A stretch of 64,000 bases of DNA from Berberis thunbergii (Eukaryota > Streptophyta > Magnoliopsida > Ranunculales > Berberidaceae), in NCBI GenBank assembly GCA_003290165.1, contig QNQO01000503.1, forward strand, positions 1 through 64,000, read 5' to 3'. The notes under the pieces are model-generated. The model had not been told where the DNA came from. It saw only the letters and a program-made list of their open reading frames with translations, and ran no database searches. Shown here one piece after another: positions 36,343 through 47,902 of this stretch; the stretch's first letter is position 1, and each line of letters begins with the position of its first letter. The position numbers and the translations under genes were made by a program.

Positions 36343-36628
36343 GATTATTTCTAATAAGTATTTGTGGACGTTGTAGTAGAACTTCTGGGCATAGCTAGAA
36401 GATGATCATATATTATAGTAGAGATGTCTTTCTTTTGCTGAATAAAACTGAGAAATCACGCTGTAGTTCAGAAGAATATGTTTGATAAATTTTATAATTA
36501 TGTAAAGAATGATAAGAAAGCCAGACAATCTATGCGGGAGAATATATACAAGTTGGAAAAAGAAGTTGTTCAAGAAATTGAGAATTAATTATGTTGCGTG
36601 TTTTGAATGAAGTTCTATGCAAAGTAAT
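36343..36628. other. Downstream part of array unit 1
   Basis: 3' UTR and spacer similar to the sequence after copy 2 (39053-39600), e.g. 'gaatga.tttctatgcaaa..taatagg'. Confidence 0.6.
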
Positions 36629-37020
36629 AGGTTTTTTTTTTTTTAAATAAAAATTTATTACTTGAAAAAAATCTTTTACATCAGTCGAGGGTACATGACG
36701 ACTTTACCCGATAAAAAGAACCAAATGACATACATCATAGCAAACCCAAAATAAATACTGACCAAACCCCTAGATCAATGCTTGTACTTGTTGTTACTTT
36801 TCTTCATTCTAGATGACCTTCGAGGAAATACCTTGATGTCTTTGAAGTCCGTCGCATCAAATCTTTTCGATAATCGAAGTTGGTATGTCTTTAAACCTGA
36901 CACTAATCTTGACCAAATGGTGTATTCATCCAAATCTTCTTCTTCTGAACTGATTGTATCTGAAATGTCGGTATCGGTTTCCATTTTGGTTTCCCTGTTA
37001 GCGTTACGAACCAAATAGTT
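36629..37020 (-). mobile_element. Short LINE derivative inserted in the array
   Basis: On the minus strand it ends in an A run (T run on + at about 36631-36644). Just before it lies 'cgggtaaagtcgtcatgtac' followed by 'cctcg', matching the LINE derivative at 16657-18199. The open frame at 36775-37014 (79 codons) has an acidic stretch (DISDTISSEEEDLDEY) and a basic Ser/Arg/Lys end (PRRSSRMKKSNNKYKH), like an ORF1 tail. It interrupts spacer that is continuous at the corresponding place in array unit 2 (about 39598), so it inserted after the duplication. Confidence 0.75.
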
Positions 37021-37359
37021 AATATGTTTTTTATCCGGTGCAGGAAATTCTTATTAGCCTTTGTTTCTAGAATCCCTATGTGATATTTTGAAGAAGAAAT
37101 TTCATGATCATATTGGATTAATTGCTTATTTATGCTTTTACATTGATGTTGAATTTCTTGTATTTTCCTCTAGATTTGATTCCACTTATTCTTATGGGAT
37201 GTTTGCCAAAAGATTGTATTTATAAATGGCTCCAGAATTTTGCTTGTTTATATCGATTTTAAGTGATTACAAGTGGTATGTGTTTATGCATTTTGCTCTA
37301 GAATTATGCTTGAACCATATGCATTTTACATCATCAAATGTAACAGGGTCAGAGGATGA
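37021..37359. other. Spacer of array unit 1
   Basis: Matches 39640-40160 in unit 2 ('gatattttgaagaagaaatt', 'tgatttgattccacttattc', 'tgtttgccaaaag'). No gene. Confidence 0.6.
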
Positions 37360-37485
37360 TGAATGGGATTACTTTTATAGGAGAACCAAGAAATTGGTGC
37401 CAACTACTAAGCTATGACAGAAAGGGATGGTGACAAACTGAGAATGACTGGTAAAGGGGAAGAATGAGTCTTTGGAGGGCATTAA
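37360..37485 (+). repeat. Promoter-only remnant of an extra array copy
   Basis: The block with 'gggattacttttataggaga' followed by 'accaagaaa' and 'ctactaagctatgacagaaa' is nearly identical to 40188-40335, which precedes copy 3. No gene follows here; instead another upstream block starts near 37520 and leads to copy 2. This looks like what remains of a further tandem unit after unequal exchange or deletion. Confidence 0.7.
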
Positions 37486-38077
37486 GTCGAATATATAGAA
37501 TTGTTTTTTTTTAACAGATCGTAGAGTAGAGTAAGGACAAAAGAAATGAATGGGATCAATTTCATAGGAGAACCAAGAAATGGATTACCAACTATAATAT
37601 AGATGTGACAGAAAGGGGATGGTCTGGAGTGATCGTAAAGAGGATGAAAGAAAAGAAAAGAATGAGTCTTTGAAGGGAATTAATGGCTTCGTGTACTAAA
37701 ATTGACGTTAACGTACACCAAGCTCAAAAATGAAAAACAATGGATGACCAATGCTAAAACCCATATAACAACAAAGTAGTTTAAGACAAATTCATATAGT
37801 TTAGTATGAAACCAAGCAATATTCATAGTAAGCTTCTCCCGGAATGTCTTGTAGATCGCTTTCCTATGCCTATAGGTCATCTCAGCTTGTCCTATTATTT
37901 GCTTCTTACCTCCAGACTTCAACAAATCAAATGTTGTATCAAAATACTCTCTATATTTTGTCTCTCTCAACATAAATAAATTAATTAATTAAAAATAATA
38001 ATAATAATAAATAAGGCATTGTTATCCCACAACTTTTCAGTTACCATTCCTCCTTCATTTCTCTCAAAACAACAATC
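37486..38077. other. Upstream region of copy 2
   Basis: Homologous to 34960-35364, including 'aagcaatattcatagtaagcttc'. Contains a short AAT repeat (about 37997-38014). Confidence 0.6.
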
Positions 38078-39052
38078 ATGGACAAAAACCTGAAAGAGTT
38101 TCAGTTCCTAGGCTTGTATGGAATCTACAGAGAAGCCTACGTGATCACATTGTCATGGAAGATTTTATTTCAGATCACCATGCCTTCAATCCTCCCTTTA
38201 TCTTTCATTTACTTAGGTCAGATCCAAGCATCATATTTTCCCTTCATAAAAGTCCTCAAGCTTGATGCCAATAGTCCTATGGACAATGAGTTGATCCTTG
38301 ACGCATCCCATAATCGGTTTGATTTCAGGTTATCAGAGGCCGTGTACCTCCTTTTGATCCTCATAGTCTCCCTCCAATCAATATCTGCTATCGTGTATGC
38401 AGTTGCTTGTATCTATACTGCACAAGAAGTAACCTTCAAAAGGGTCATAAGTGTTATACCAAAAGTGAGGAAGCGGGTTTTAGTCACTTTCCTATGGTAC
38501 TTCATCATCATTTAGGCTACAACATCATAGCACTTCCAATTGTTGTATCCATCACTCTAATTATAAAAGAGGGACCCTCTTTAGTTCCTGTTGTTGCGAG
38601 TCTTTCCATCCTTTACTTCATTGGATTTGTGTGCATAAACATTGTGTGGCACCTAGCTAGTGTGGTGTCTGTGTTAGAAAACATGTATGGAATTCAAGCC
38701 ATGATCAAGAGCATGAAGTTGATAAGAGGAAAGATGTGGGTTACAAGTAGAGTTTTTCTCATGATTCATGTCCCCCTTTTCATGATACAAATAGCTTTTC
38801 AGAAACTAGTCATACATGGAGAATCACTTGGAGCTATCAATAGAGTGTGTTATGGGCTTCTGTTGGTGGTGTTGTTCTCCATGTTGATTCATCTAGGTAT
38901 TGTGACTCAAACAATAATCTACTTTGTGTGCAAGTCATACCACGATGAGGACATTGGCAAATTATGTTTGGCGGATCACTTGGAAGTTTATGGAGGAGAG
39001 TGTTCCACTGCTAAAGGGAAAAGACGTTCACCCATAGCAATTTTATGTTTGA
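38078..39052 (+). pseudogene. Membrane-protein array copy 2, frameshifted
   Basis: The start MDKNLKEFQFLGLYGIYREA matches copy 1. At about 38512-38516 the sequence reads 'catcatcatttaggc' where copy 1 has 'catcatcattttaggc': one T is missing, giving an immediate TAG. Reading resumes in another frame with LGYNIIALPIVVSI and follows copy 1 closely. Near 39000 a second, 2-base difference ('gagtgttcc' against 'gagcatgttcc') shifts the last 20 codons or so. The position of copy 1's stop corresponds to 39050-39052. The rest is well conserved, so inactivation is recent, or the first shift could be an assembly error. Confidence 0.85.
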
Positions 39053-39718
39053 GATTGTTTCTATTAAGTAATTTGTGGACGTTGTATGTGTTAGAATTAT
39101 TTTCAATAAAAAGGTGAAGATTTGGTGAGGATTGGATATGGAAAGCTTTAATACCATATCAAATAAATAACTAGGAACCACTTGGTTTATATACATGGAC
39201 TTGAGTATGGGCTTTGATACACTAAAAGGAAATGGAATGGGCTAGGTGGGTGTGCATCGTCGCTGAGACACTTTGATGACGCATCCAATTTTATCCACGT
39301 GAAAATTCAATTCCAAGCAATTCTATTCTAGAGAATTCAAATCAAGTCCATATTCTTCAATCAATTCCAAATCTAAAGTTGCCAATAGTATGTAGAACTC
39401 CTGAACTATATATAGCTCGAATGAAGTCATACATTATATTCGAAGAAAGTCAAACATTATATCATGTTGTAGTTCAGATGAATATTTTTGTTAGATAATC
39501 TAAGAGGGAAAATATAAGTTGGAAAACAAAGTAGTTCAAGAACTTGACAATGATATCTGTTACATCTTTTGAATGAATTTCTATGCAAAACTAATAGGTT
39601 CAGTTTATTATAAACGTATATGATCTCACGATGGAAACTCTTCTTATCCTTTGTTTCTAAATCTTTTAGTGTATTGTAATATTTTGAAGAAGAAATTTGG
39701 TATGAGCAGTTCTACATG
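39053..39718. other. Spacer of array unit 2
   Basis: 3' UTR (AATAAA at about 39103) and spacer. No gene; homologous to unit 1 spacer. Confidence 0.55.
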
Positions 39719-39866
39719 GCGAGGAAACGAGCGAGGGGAGGGAGGTGGCGGGGTGGGGATCATTCACCTCCTTCGAGATGTGCACGCAAAAATCGATGAC
39801 ACGCATCCCGAGGGAGGTGAACGGTCCCCACCCCGCCACCTCCCTCCCCTCGCTCGTTTCCTCGCC
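39719..39866. mobile_element. Foldback/MITE, copy 1
   Basis: Left arm 39719-39782 and right arm 39803-39866 are near-perfect inverted complements (GGCGAGGAAACGAGCGAGGG and so on) around a 20-nt loop. Very GC-rich in an AT-rich spacer. The same core and the following 'acatttagaatttc' recur at 42004-42145. Frames read through it are shadows of the palindrome. Confidence 0.85.
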
Positions 39867-40654
39867 CACTTCCTCGACATTTAGAATTTCTGATTTGGTA
39901 TTGGGTTGCTTATTTTTGCCTTTCCGTTGATGTTGAATTTCTTGTGTTTGCCTCTCGATTTGATTCCACTTATTCTTATGGGGTGTTTGCCAAAAGATGG
40001 TATTCGTTAGTGGCTCCCAAAATGGTTTTTTTTTTTTTTAATGTCTGTCTAATACAGTTTACTTGTTCTTGTGTTTTTAGACTTAAAAAGTGTTTGATTT
40101 ACAACTAGACCCTTAACGTAAAACAATTCGTTGTAAGTGCCATATGCGTTTTTTTAATTCATTGAATAGAAACGGGTCCAAAGTAGATGAATGGGATTAC
40201 TTTTATAGGAGAACCAAGAAATCAGAACGAACTACTAAGCTATGACAGAAAGGGGATAGTGACAAACTGAGAATGACTGGAAAAGGGGAAGAAAGAAAAT
40301 AAAAGAATGAGTCTTTGGAGGGCATTAACAGGTTTGGCTACCAAAATTGACGATAAGACCAAGCTTATAAGTGAAACAATGGATGATTGAAGCGAAAACA
40401 TAAATAACATAGTACTTTGACATATTCATATGGTTTAGTATAAAAACATTTCATAGTGAGGCTTGGCCAGAATATCTTTTAGATCGTTTTCCTACATCAG
40501 CACGTCCTGTGTCATTTGTTCCTTAGTTCAGGACTTTGACCATAAAACTTCATATCCAACATACTGCATCTTTGAACATATAAAAGAAGCATTGTTATCC
40601 CCACAACTCCACACTCATCCTTCCTCCCTCTTCGACCCTCTCAAAGCTAGAATC
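39867..40654. other. Spacer and upstream region of copy 3
   Basis: Unit 2 spacer to about 40160, then the upstream block of copy 3 (40188 onward), similar to those of the other units. Confidence 0.6.
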
Positions 40655-41626
40655 ATGGACAGAGAAACAGAAAAGTTTCAGTTCCTAGGCTTTTGTGGAA
40701 TCTATAGAGAAGCATACAAGATCACATTTTCACGGAAGATTTTATCTCAAATCACCATGGCCTTAATTCTTCCTCTATCTTTCATTTTCTTGGCTCAGAT
40801 CGAAACATCACATTTCCTCTTCACAAACATCCTTTGTTCTGAACAGAATAGTCCTATGGACAATGACTTGGTCATTCACATATCATCTGAATGGATTACT
40901 TTGTGGCTAACAAAGGCTGCATACATTCTTTTGATCCTAATAGTCTCCCTCCAATCGATATCTGCTATGGTGTACGCAGTTGCATGTATCTACACTGCAC
41001 AAGAAGTAACCTTCAAGATGGTCATAGCCATTATCCCAAAAGTATGGAAGAGGCTTTTGGACACTTTCTTATGCTACTTCATCATCTTAGGCTACAACCT
41101 TGTAACTCTACCAATCATTGTATCAATCGGTCTAATTATAGATCAAGGCCCCATTTTCATTCCCACCATTTTGATTCTTTCCATCCTTTACTTCATTGGA
41201 TTTGTATGCATAAACATCGTGTGGTACCTAGCTAGTGTGGTGTCAGTTTTTGAAGATATGTACGGCATTAGAGCCATCCTCAAGAGCATGAAGTTGATAA
41301 AAGGAAAGATGTGGGTTGCAAGTGGGATATTTCTTAAGCTTCATTTCTTCTTTTTCGGGATACAGCTAGCTTTTCAAAAACTAGTTGTACATGGAGAAAC
41401 ACTTGGCATGATAAATAGAGTATTTTATGGGACTGTGTGCGTGGTGCTGTGTTCAATATTGATTCACCTAGGTCTGGTGATTCAGACAATCATCTACTTC
41501 ATATGTAAGTCACACCACAATGAGGATGTTGAAAAATTATGCTTGGCAGATCACTTGGAAGTTTACAGAGGAGAGTATTTACCTCTGAAGGGGTATGATG
41601 TTCAGTCAGAGCAGACTTATGTTTGA
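40655..41626 (+). CDS. Plant multi-pass membrane protein of unknown function, array copy 3
   Basis: A single exon, 323 aa from the ATG at 40655 (MDRETEKFQFLGFCGIYREA). The frame extends further upstream to 40463, but alignment with the other copies supports this start. Same topology as copy 1: about six hydrophobic segments, the conserved basic loop (AILKSMKLIKGKMWVA), and a soluble end with KLCLADHLEVYRGEYLPL. It differs from copy 1 at many positions across its length yet keeps frame and motifs, which suggests it is maintained. One residue of the FIII stretch in the third hydrophobic segment is missing relative to copy 1. Function unknown; same family as 35365-36342. Confidence 0.85.
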   Translation: MDRETEKFQFLGFCGIYREAYKITFSRKILSQITMALILPLSFIFLAQIETSHFLFTNILCSEQNSPMDNDLVIHISSEWITLWLTKAAYILLILIVSLQSISAMVYAVACIYTAQEVTFKMVIAIIPKVWKRLLDTFLCYFIILGYNLVTLPIIVSIGLIIDQGPIFIPTILILSILYFIGFVCINIVWYLASVVSVFEDMYGIRAILKSMKLIKGKMWVASGIFLKLHFFFFGIQLAFQKLVVHGETLGMINRVFYGTVCVVLCSILIHLGLVIQTIIYFICKSHHNEDVEKLCLADHLEVYRGEYLPLKGYDVQSEQTYV

Positions 41627-42003
41627 AAAAGTTTTTAGTAACTATTTGGGGATATTGTAATCCAATTTCTGAACTGTATGTTTTAAGAAGATTTTTACAT
41701 TGCATTTTTTTAAAATGCCATTCTTATCATGAACATAATTAAGAGATTATGTTGTGGTCATATCTTAATAGTTGGTAGCAAAGCAAAACTGAAACTCAAG
41801 GTAGAAGTAATTGATTAAGTTTGAGTCGAACTTCATTTTAATTAGGGCCAAAATCTGATATTTTGTTTTCATATGTTAATACAATTTAACTCGGAGGGTT
41901 GGAACATTCAACAACATTAACATTATAGTTAAACTATCAGTTATCGGATTTTTTTGAAATCCAATTTAGTGAAAACTCAAACCTTCAGATTTTTGGTTTA
42001 ATT
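41627..42003. other. Downstream region of copy 3
   Basis: No gene; AT-rich. Confidence 0.5.
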
Positions 42004-42120
42004 GGCGAGGAAACCAGCGAGGGAGGGGGGAGGACCCTCCATCCCCCTCACAATGTGTGCCTCCTATCCTCTACACGCATCGCAAGGGGGATGGAAGGCC
42101 TCCCTCGCTGGTTTCCTCGC
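42004..42120. mobile_element. Foldback/MITE, copy 2
   Basis: Arms starting GGCGAGGAAACCAGCGAGGG and ending CCTCCCTCGCTGGTTTCCTC, with a CCATCCCCCT inner arm, form a palindrome. It shares ends and right flank ('tagtttcctgGACACTTAGAATTTC') with the copy at 39719, but the inner sequence differs. Confidence 0.8.
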
Positions 42121-42341
42121 TAGTTTCCTGGACACTTAGAATTTCCCTGTCCGTACATATATATTTCAGATCCTAATCTGGAGTCTGTCCTGTGACATAC
42201 AGAACTCTATGATTGACTTAAACTTGTGAAAATGTGAATGTGCAGAGGTCCTGTGAATGTCTAAAGATGAGAGAGAATGGAGGGGAGGGGTTTTATATAG
42301 AGCCCATGATGTCTCTTTTAAACCACAAGGTGAGTCCCGAT
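42121..42341. other. Unassigned spacer
   Basis: No gene; may include other LTR-derived sequence. Confidence 0.4.
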
Positions 42342-43326
42342 TATTGGGACAAATATCAATAAAATAATATCAAAGAAATAATCTAAAACAATAATAAACG
42401 AGACACCAAGATTTACGTAAAAAATCCTTCAATGTGAAGGAAAAAACTACGGGGCAAATCTGAGAGAATCCACTAATCAAATAAGAAGAAGTACAATAAT
42501 TTCTCAAGATTTTTGTCCAAAGCTTGAGTAATACAAAGAGTAAATAACACGGGTTACCTCACAGCAAATTAACCCAAAAGCTCTTTCAACTTCTTCTACC
42601 AAATCAATCGACAAAACTAAGTCGATATCGCAGTCACACGTAACACTTTATCGAACAAAATCGCGCCCAAAGAATCAGACACAAAGTCATCGTCCACGCG
42701 CACACAACCGTACAAAACATCAAAGAAAATATTATGTTCTCTGTTGTTTATTCACGCAACAGCTTCTCTAAAACATTATGAATAAAACTTTGTTTTATGC
42801 ACCTATTTATATTTGTTTGCAGCCGCCCAACACTGCCTCAAATAAAACTTTGTTTCTATTTAATTAACCAGCTGCCAAATAGAACTTTGTTTCTATTCAA
42901 ATAGAACTTTGATTCTATTTATTTCTGTTTTTGTTTCTTATTGAAAATATTTTTCCTTGCTCAACTAAACTTGAAATTATGTTTGATTGCTTACCAAAGT
43001 TGAATCCACCTTAATGGGCTGAACCTCAACAAATCTCCATCTTCAAACCATTAGGGAAGAATCACCGCTTAATCATATTAGCCATTTCAATGAGTTCTCT
43101 ACAGAACTCATGTTTTCCTTTTGGAACTACTTTTGTCATCATGTCGGAAGGATTTTCACTAGTATGAAACTTTGCAAGCTGGAAACAATTTTTCTCAAGC
43201 ACATCACGTATCCAGTGGTAATGTATCAATATGCTTGATAAGTCCATGGTATGTGGCATTCTTACTCAACTCAATAGTACTCTAACTATCACAATGCACC
43301 ACATGCTTATTATGATTCACACCTAG
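42342..43326 (-). mobile_element. Copia 3' end: RNase H tail and LTR
   Basis: Read leftwards: 43326-43062 encodes the RNase H end in broken frames ('NKHVVHCDS', an in-frame stop, then 'STIELSKNA', 'HYHWIRDVLEKNCFQ', 'NPSDMMTKVVPKGKHEF'). A purine tract (aagatggagatt) precedes an LTR starting TGTTGAGGTTC at 43031 and ending near 42342 at TTTGTCCCAATA, about 690 bp. The LTR end is inferred from the usual 'TTTGTCCCAACA' ending of such LTRs. The element is cut at 43327 by the Athila-type LTR; its other part is not found in the window. Confidence 0.75.
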
Positions 43327-45123
43327 TGATATACACGTAATTATTACAAATTATAACCCTTAATTTATATATGTTGGTGCTTCAATTAATATATTTTATT
43401 CTAATTATTTCAATTTTTATGTTTTTGTAGGAATCTGCGTGCATGAACGATAAAATCGCATTAAGGCAACAAATTTGAGAAAATGATTAATTTATCGATT
43501 CTAGTGGTGGTACAAAAGAGTGGTTCACACATCTAAGCCTAACCCGAATAAGCATGGTCCACTTACTTTAACCAAGCTCAAGCCCAAGCCCAGAAAGCTA
43601 GAATCCTAAGCCTAGCCTAACAAGAAAATAGGGGAACCCTATTTAGGTTTCTCTCTTGCCTTCTCTTTGGAGAGCTCTCTTCCACGTTTTCTGGTCTTTC
43701 TCTCTTTTCCAGCCACCATCTCCACCTCCACCAAGGCAGAGCCCTGCCTCTCTCGCCACTAACCAGCCACCGTCCTCGCCCCTGTTTCACGCTTCAAACC
43801 TCACCTCGCCACCGTTCTCTCTGTCCATAACACAGCCGCCACGACCATCTCCCTCCATCTCTCTCACCGCCACCATCACTCGAACACCATCGCCACCACT
43901 GCGCGCACTGTACTACCGCGAAACACGAGCACCTCCCTGTTTCTCTCCCTCGCAGTCGCCCTCCTTCCTCTTTCTCTCTTCTCTACGGTCTCTCCCTCCT
44001 CCACGCCTCTCTCTTTTAGAGCCACCACCACCGCGACAGATTCGCTACCACCGCGAAACAGGGAGAGCACCTCCCTGTTTCTCGTCCTCCTTCGCGGTTT
44101 TGTTATTATCCCTGTTCCCTCACCCTCTCTCTTTGTTCTTGCAGGTACAGGAGCCGATCGGGAGGAGAAGAAGCTCGCGAGGAGCGGAGAACAGCGGCGG
44201 AGTTGGTCGCGTCGCGCTGGAGAAGACGAAGGAGCTGCAGAGCAAAAATTTCGCGCGGGAAAAACTGTTTATGTTTTGAAAAACCGTTTTGGCTATTGAC
44301 ACCCCAAGAATCTGTAAGAGCCACCATAGAGCCTATTTAGCTCTTTTTCTCGAGAGTCGTGCGCGTACAGGAAGTGATGAATTCCTCCTCCAGTGATGCT
44401 GTGACCACCACCACCATGAGTCACTAAACCCCACGCAAGGTGAAGAGGTGAACTCCTAGATGTAACACACTAAATTAGCATTTGATTCGCTTTAAGTTTT
44501 CACGATGAATAATGATTATCACTTTTATTTAATATAGAAATTTATATTATTTCAGTGAGAAGGATATCATAGATTTCTTTGTAGATTATTTTTATTCCGG
44601 TGATTATCTTTTCTTCTCCATATAAGCTTAGTCACGCTTTTCTTATGTGTGGAATGTTTAAGAATTAATTGATTCCGGTAGGTTAGTTATATGTGATCGT
44701 CATTTATTACGGTATTGTCTCCGGATATATCGTAAGTTTGAGATATCACATATGACAAACCTTTGTGTTTTCTTAGAAGAAGTGAAATCTAAAATTCATT
44801 TACATTAGGGTATATTAATGATTAAAAGATTATTTTTCCGATTACGTCGTTTGGGATGTGAAACACGTAGTTGAGTCATCATAGCGAATCAATACTAGTT
44901 GGCGCGTGAAGTCTAGGAGGGATTCTTGGAACCTTGTGATTTTTCCAAACTTAATTTTCATTAAATTAAATTCAATTTCGTATTTTAAATTTGTTAGAAT
45001 TTATTAACTTTAGTTTCGCATAGTTTGTTTTCCTTAACTTTATTTTGTAGATCGTTTTTCCTCATGGGATCGACACCCCATTCTTTACTGCAATTGACCG
45101 CGTGTACTGTTTGGGCGTAATCA
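43327..45123 (+). repeat. 5' LTR, 1797 bp
   Basis: TG...CA ends. Internal CT- and CAC-rich part (43650-44250) carries long open frames with low-complexity Ser/Pro translation and a 'ttcttgcag|gtac' acceptor-like site at 44140-44155, shared with 2446 and 55353. Confidence 0.93.
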
Positions 45124-45128
45124 AATTT

Positions 45129-45146
45129 TGGCGCCGTTGCCGGGGA
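45129..45146 (+). other. Primer-binding site, tRNA-Asp
   Basis: TGGCGCCGTTGCCGGGGA, five bases after the LTR, complements the 3' end of plant tRNA-Asp (ending CCCCGGCAACGGCGCCA, from memory). Confidence 0.9.
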
Positions 45147-45245
45147 ACAAGCGTCATTCTACAAGGAAGGTTTCGGGTATTATCTTTCTTGCTCATTTTT
45201 CATTTTATTTTATTCTATTTTTTTTAGATTTTAGGTCCAGTTTAA

Positions 45246-45300
45246 TTTTTTATCTTTATCTTTATCTTTATCTTTATTTTTATTTTATTTTATTTCTAAA
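45246..45300. repeat. TTTATC/TTTAT microsatellite
   Basis: About six TTTATC-like units grading into TTTTATTT repeats within the element leader. Confidence 0.8.
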
Positions 45301-45350
45301 AAAAATAATTTAATTAAAAAATTATTAAATTAAAAAAAAACATTGGGAGC

Positions 45351-46604
45351 GTGAGTTGGAATAGAGACCACTTAGGGAGACTAATTAGGGTTTCAAATTT
45401 AGTTAACCCACAAATTCACATTGAGACCGAATTAAGTCCTACTTCTAACACCATGAGTAATCACGAAGATGATCATGTTCGGTCGCTAAAGGATTATCTC
45501 CACCCCACGCGCACTGCTACTCCCTCATGTATCATGTTTGCACCAAGTACACCAAAGCTAGATTTTAAGCCGGGTATGATACAATTATTACCTACTTTTC
45601 ATGGCTTATAGAGTGAAAATCCCTATGTTCACATTAGGGAATTTGAGGAAGTTGTGGCCACTTTTCACAACAAAGTTGATGTTGTAGACTCGGTTAGACT
45701 AAGGTTCTTTCCTTTTTCTCTTAAGGAAAAAGCGAAGAGTTGGCTATACTCTTTGCGACCAAGGTCTATAGGTTCGTGGGAGGAGATGACCCAAGCATTT
45801 TTTAATAAATACTTTCCTCACCACAAAACCAACGGTCTAAAGAGACAGATTTCTACCTTTACCCAAAAGAATAGCGAGACACTATATCAAGTATGGGAAA
45901 GGTTCAAGGATCTCTTGAATACATGCCCTCACCATCGGTATGAGAGTTGGCGCTTAGTCAGTTATTTTTATGAGGGGCTCACCAGTAGAGAACGTCAGTT
46001 CGTTGAGATGATGTGTAATGGAGAGTTTTTGCAAATGGACTCTGACGAGGCCATTGAGTACCTGAATGACTTAGCTGAAAAGGCCCATACTTGGACTGGT
46101 CCAAGTGCTACTGAGAGCACAGATAGAACACGCCCAGCTGGAGTTTACCAACTTCGGGAAGAGGATAGCCTTAGAGTCCAACTTGATAGAGTAACTAGGG
46201 AATTAGAAGCACTTAAGACCAAGGATGGTAAGCCCGCACATACTGTTGCCAGAGTTGAGCTACAGGACGCATGTTTTATATGTGGGGGAGTTGAACACTT
46301 AGCACAGGATTGCCCGACCTTCACTGAGATGAGAGGGGTTTATGAGGAACAATGTAACGCCTTAGGAATGTACAAGAAGTCTTATTCACCATTCTCTAAC
46401 ACTTACAATTCTGGATGGAGAGATCACCCTAACTTTAGTTGGAGGTCTGAGGCCGACCAACCTACACACTCACAGGCACAACCATCTAGATCATACCCTG
46501 CACCTGCATACAATGCACAATCTAACAGAAGTTCCTTATCAGACACATTGCATGCATTTATAGAGGCACAAGGTAAAACTAATCAAAAATTGAGGTTGCA
46601 TTGA
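45351..46604 (+). pseudogene. Athila-type gag with in-frame stop
   Basis: One frame with a TAG at 45609-45611 (after LLPTFHGL), then open to 46604. The retrotransposon gag domain follows: 'YVHIREFEEVVATF', then RLRFFPFSLKEKAKSWLY, FFNKYFPHHKTNGLKRQI and ETLYQVWERFKDLL. A zinc knuckle CFICGGVEHLAQDC is at about 46270-46315. The frame shifts near 46590; the intended frame is followed by a further gag tail. Gag would form the element's particles and bind its RNA. Confidence 0.9.
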
Positions 46605-47440
46605 CACAGTTGGCAGAGGAGAACAAGGAGATAAAAAGCCAATAACCAAGCTGACAAGTTCATTAACAGTACAAGCTCGGGGCCAATTTCCGTCACAGCC
46701 TCAAGCAAATCCGAAGGGACAACTTATGGCACAAACCTCTACTTCAGACTCTCAGAATGTCAAAGAGGTTAATGCCATCACTACTCGAAGTGGTAAGATC
46801 TTAGATGGGTCAAGCTCGTCCACGACTATAGGCACCTTCCCAAGTGCAAAGGAGAACATCCCTGAGGATGAGCCCAACAAGAACATTCCAGTTTCAGTTC
46901 CTTTTCCTCAAGCACTACGACCTACTGGAAAGAAATCGGAAATGCATGGTGAGATTCTAGAACATTTGAAACAGGTTAAAATTAACTTACCTTTGCTGCA
47001 TGTGATTAAACAGGTACCAACTTATGCGAGGATCATCAAGGACTTATGCACTATCAAAAGGAAACATCATGTCAAGAAGACTGCCTTCTTGACAGAATAG
47101 GTAAGTGCGGTGATTGAGCAGAGGACACCACCCAAGTACAAAGATTCAGGGTGTCCTACAGTCACCTGCCAGATTGGGACTCATGAGTTCGGCCAAGCCT
47201 TGTTGGATTTAGGGGCAAGTGTAAATCTGATGCCATATTCTATTTACTTGCAACTGGGTCTAGGAGAGATTAAACCTAGGGGTGGGCACGGTCCGGATCG
47301 GTTCCAAATTTGAAGGAACCTAACTTGAACCGTTTACATTTTAACGGATCCGGTCCGGTCCGGATCCCTTCATTTTGATAATAGGAACCGAACCTAACTC
47401 GAACCGTTTAGAACGGTTCGGTTCCACGGTTCCAAACGGT

Positions 47441-47573
47441 TCCACCTCCACCTCCACCCCCACCCCCAGTTTACTCACCTCCACCCCCACCACCAGTTTA
47501 TTTTCCTCCACCTCCACCACCACCAGTTTACTCACCTCCACCACCACCAGTTTACTCACCCCCCCCCCTTAGT
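47441..47573 (+). pseudogene. Captured extensin-like fragment
   Basis: Repeats of 'ccaccaccaccagtttactcac' read as PPPPVYSPPPP in one frame, the signature of extensins and LRX proteins. About four units with small indels; no start or stop of a host gene. Carried in the hAT element. Confidence 0.6.
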
Positions 47574-47902
47574 TTCTCTTAGTTTAGAGGAAATCATGTA
47601 TGTGAAACCATAGTTGGGGTGGAGCGGCGCCATGTCATTGTCGATTACTTGACTGCTCGCTTATGATCTAAGTAACATCCATAAATAACAAAAACAAACC
47701 CCAAATTTTCTACTGATAGATCACAGATTCACAAGTAAAGCTTCCAAACCATTATAAGTAAATACCTAAAAAATGCATAAACTTTAAATCAACTCCACTA
47801 AAAGAACCACACCCATACTAAGGGGTTCAAATCAAACATCAAAGTAAAGCTTAAACTGATTCATAACAAATCCCCAAATCAATTCAACAATTCAGTTCAA
47901 TT

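Noticed and set aside
39651..39930. Three open frames near the foldback
   Set aside because: Produced by the GC-rich palindrome itself.
43656..44279. 207-codon frame in the 5' LTR
   Set aside because: Same LTR low-complexity region; the matching region of the 3' LTR has a different frame (54881-55612), so there is no selection for protein.
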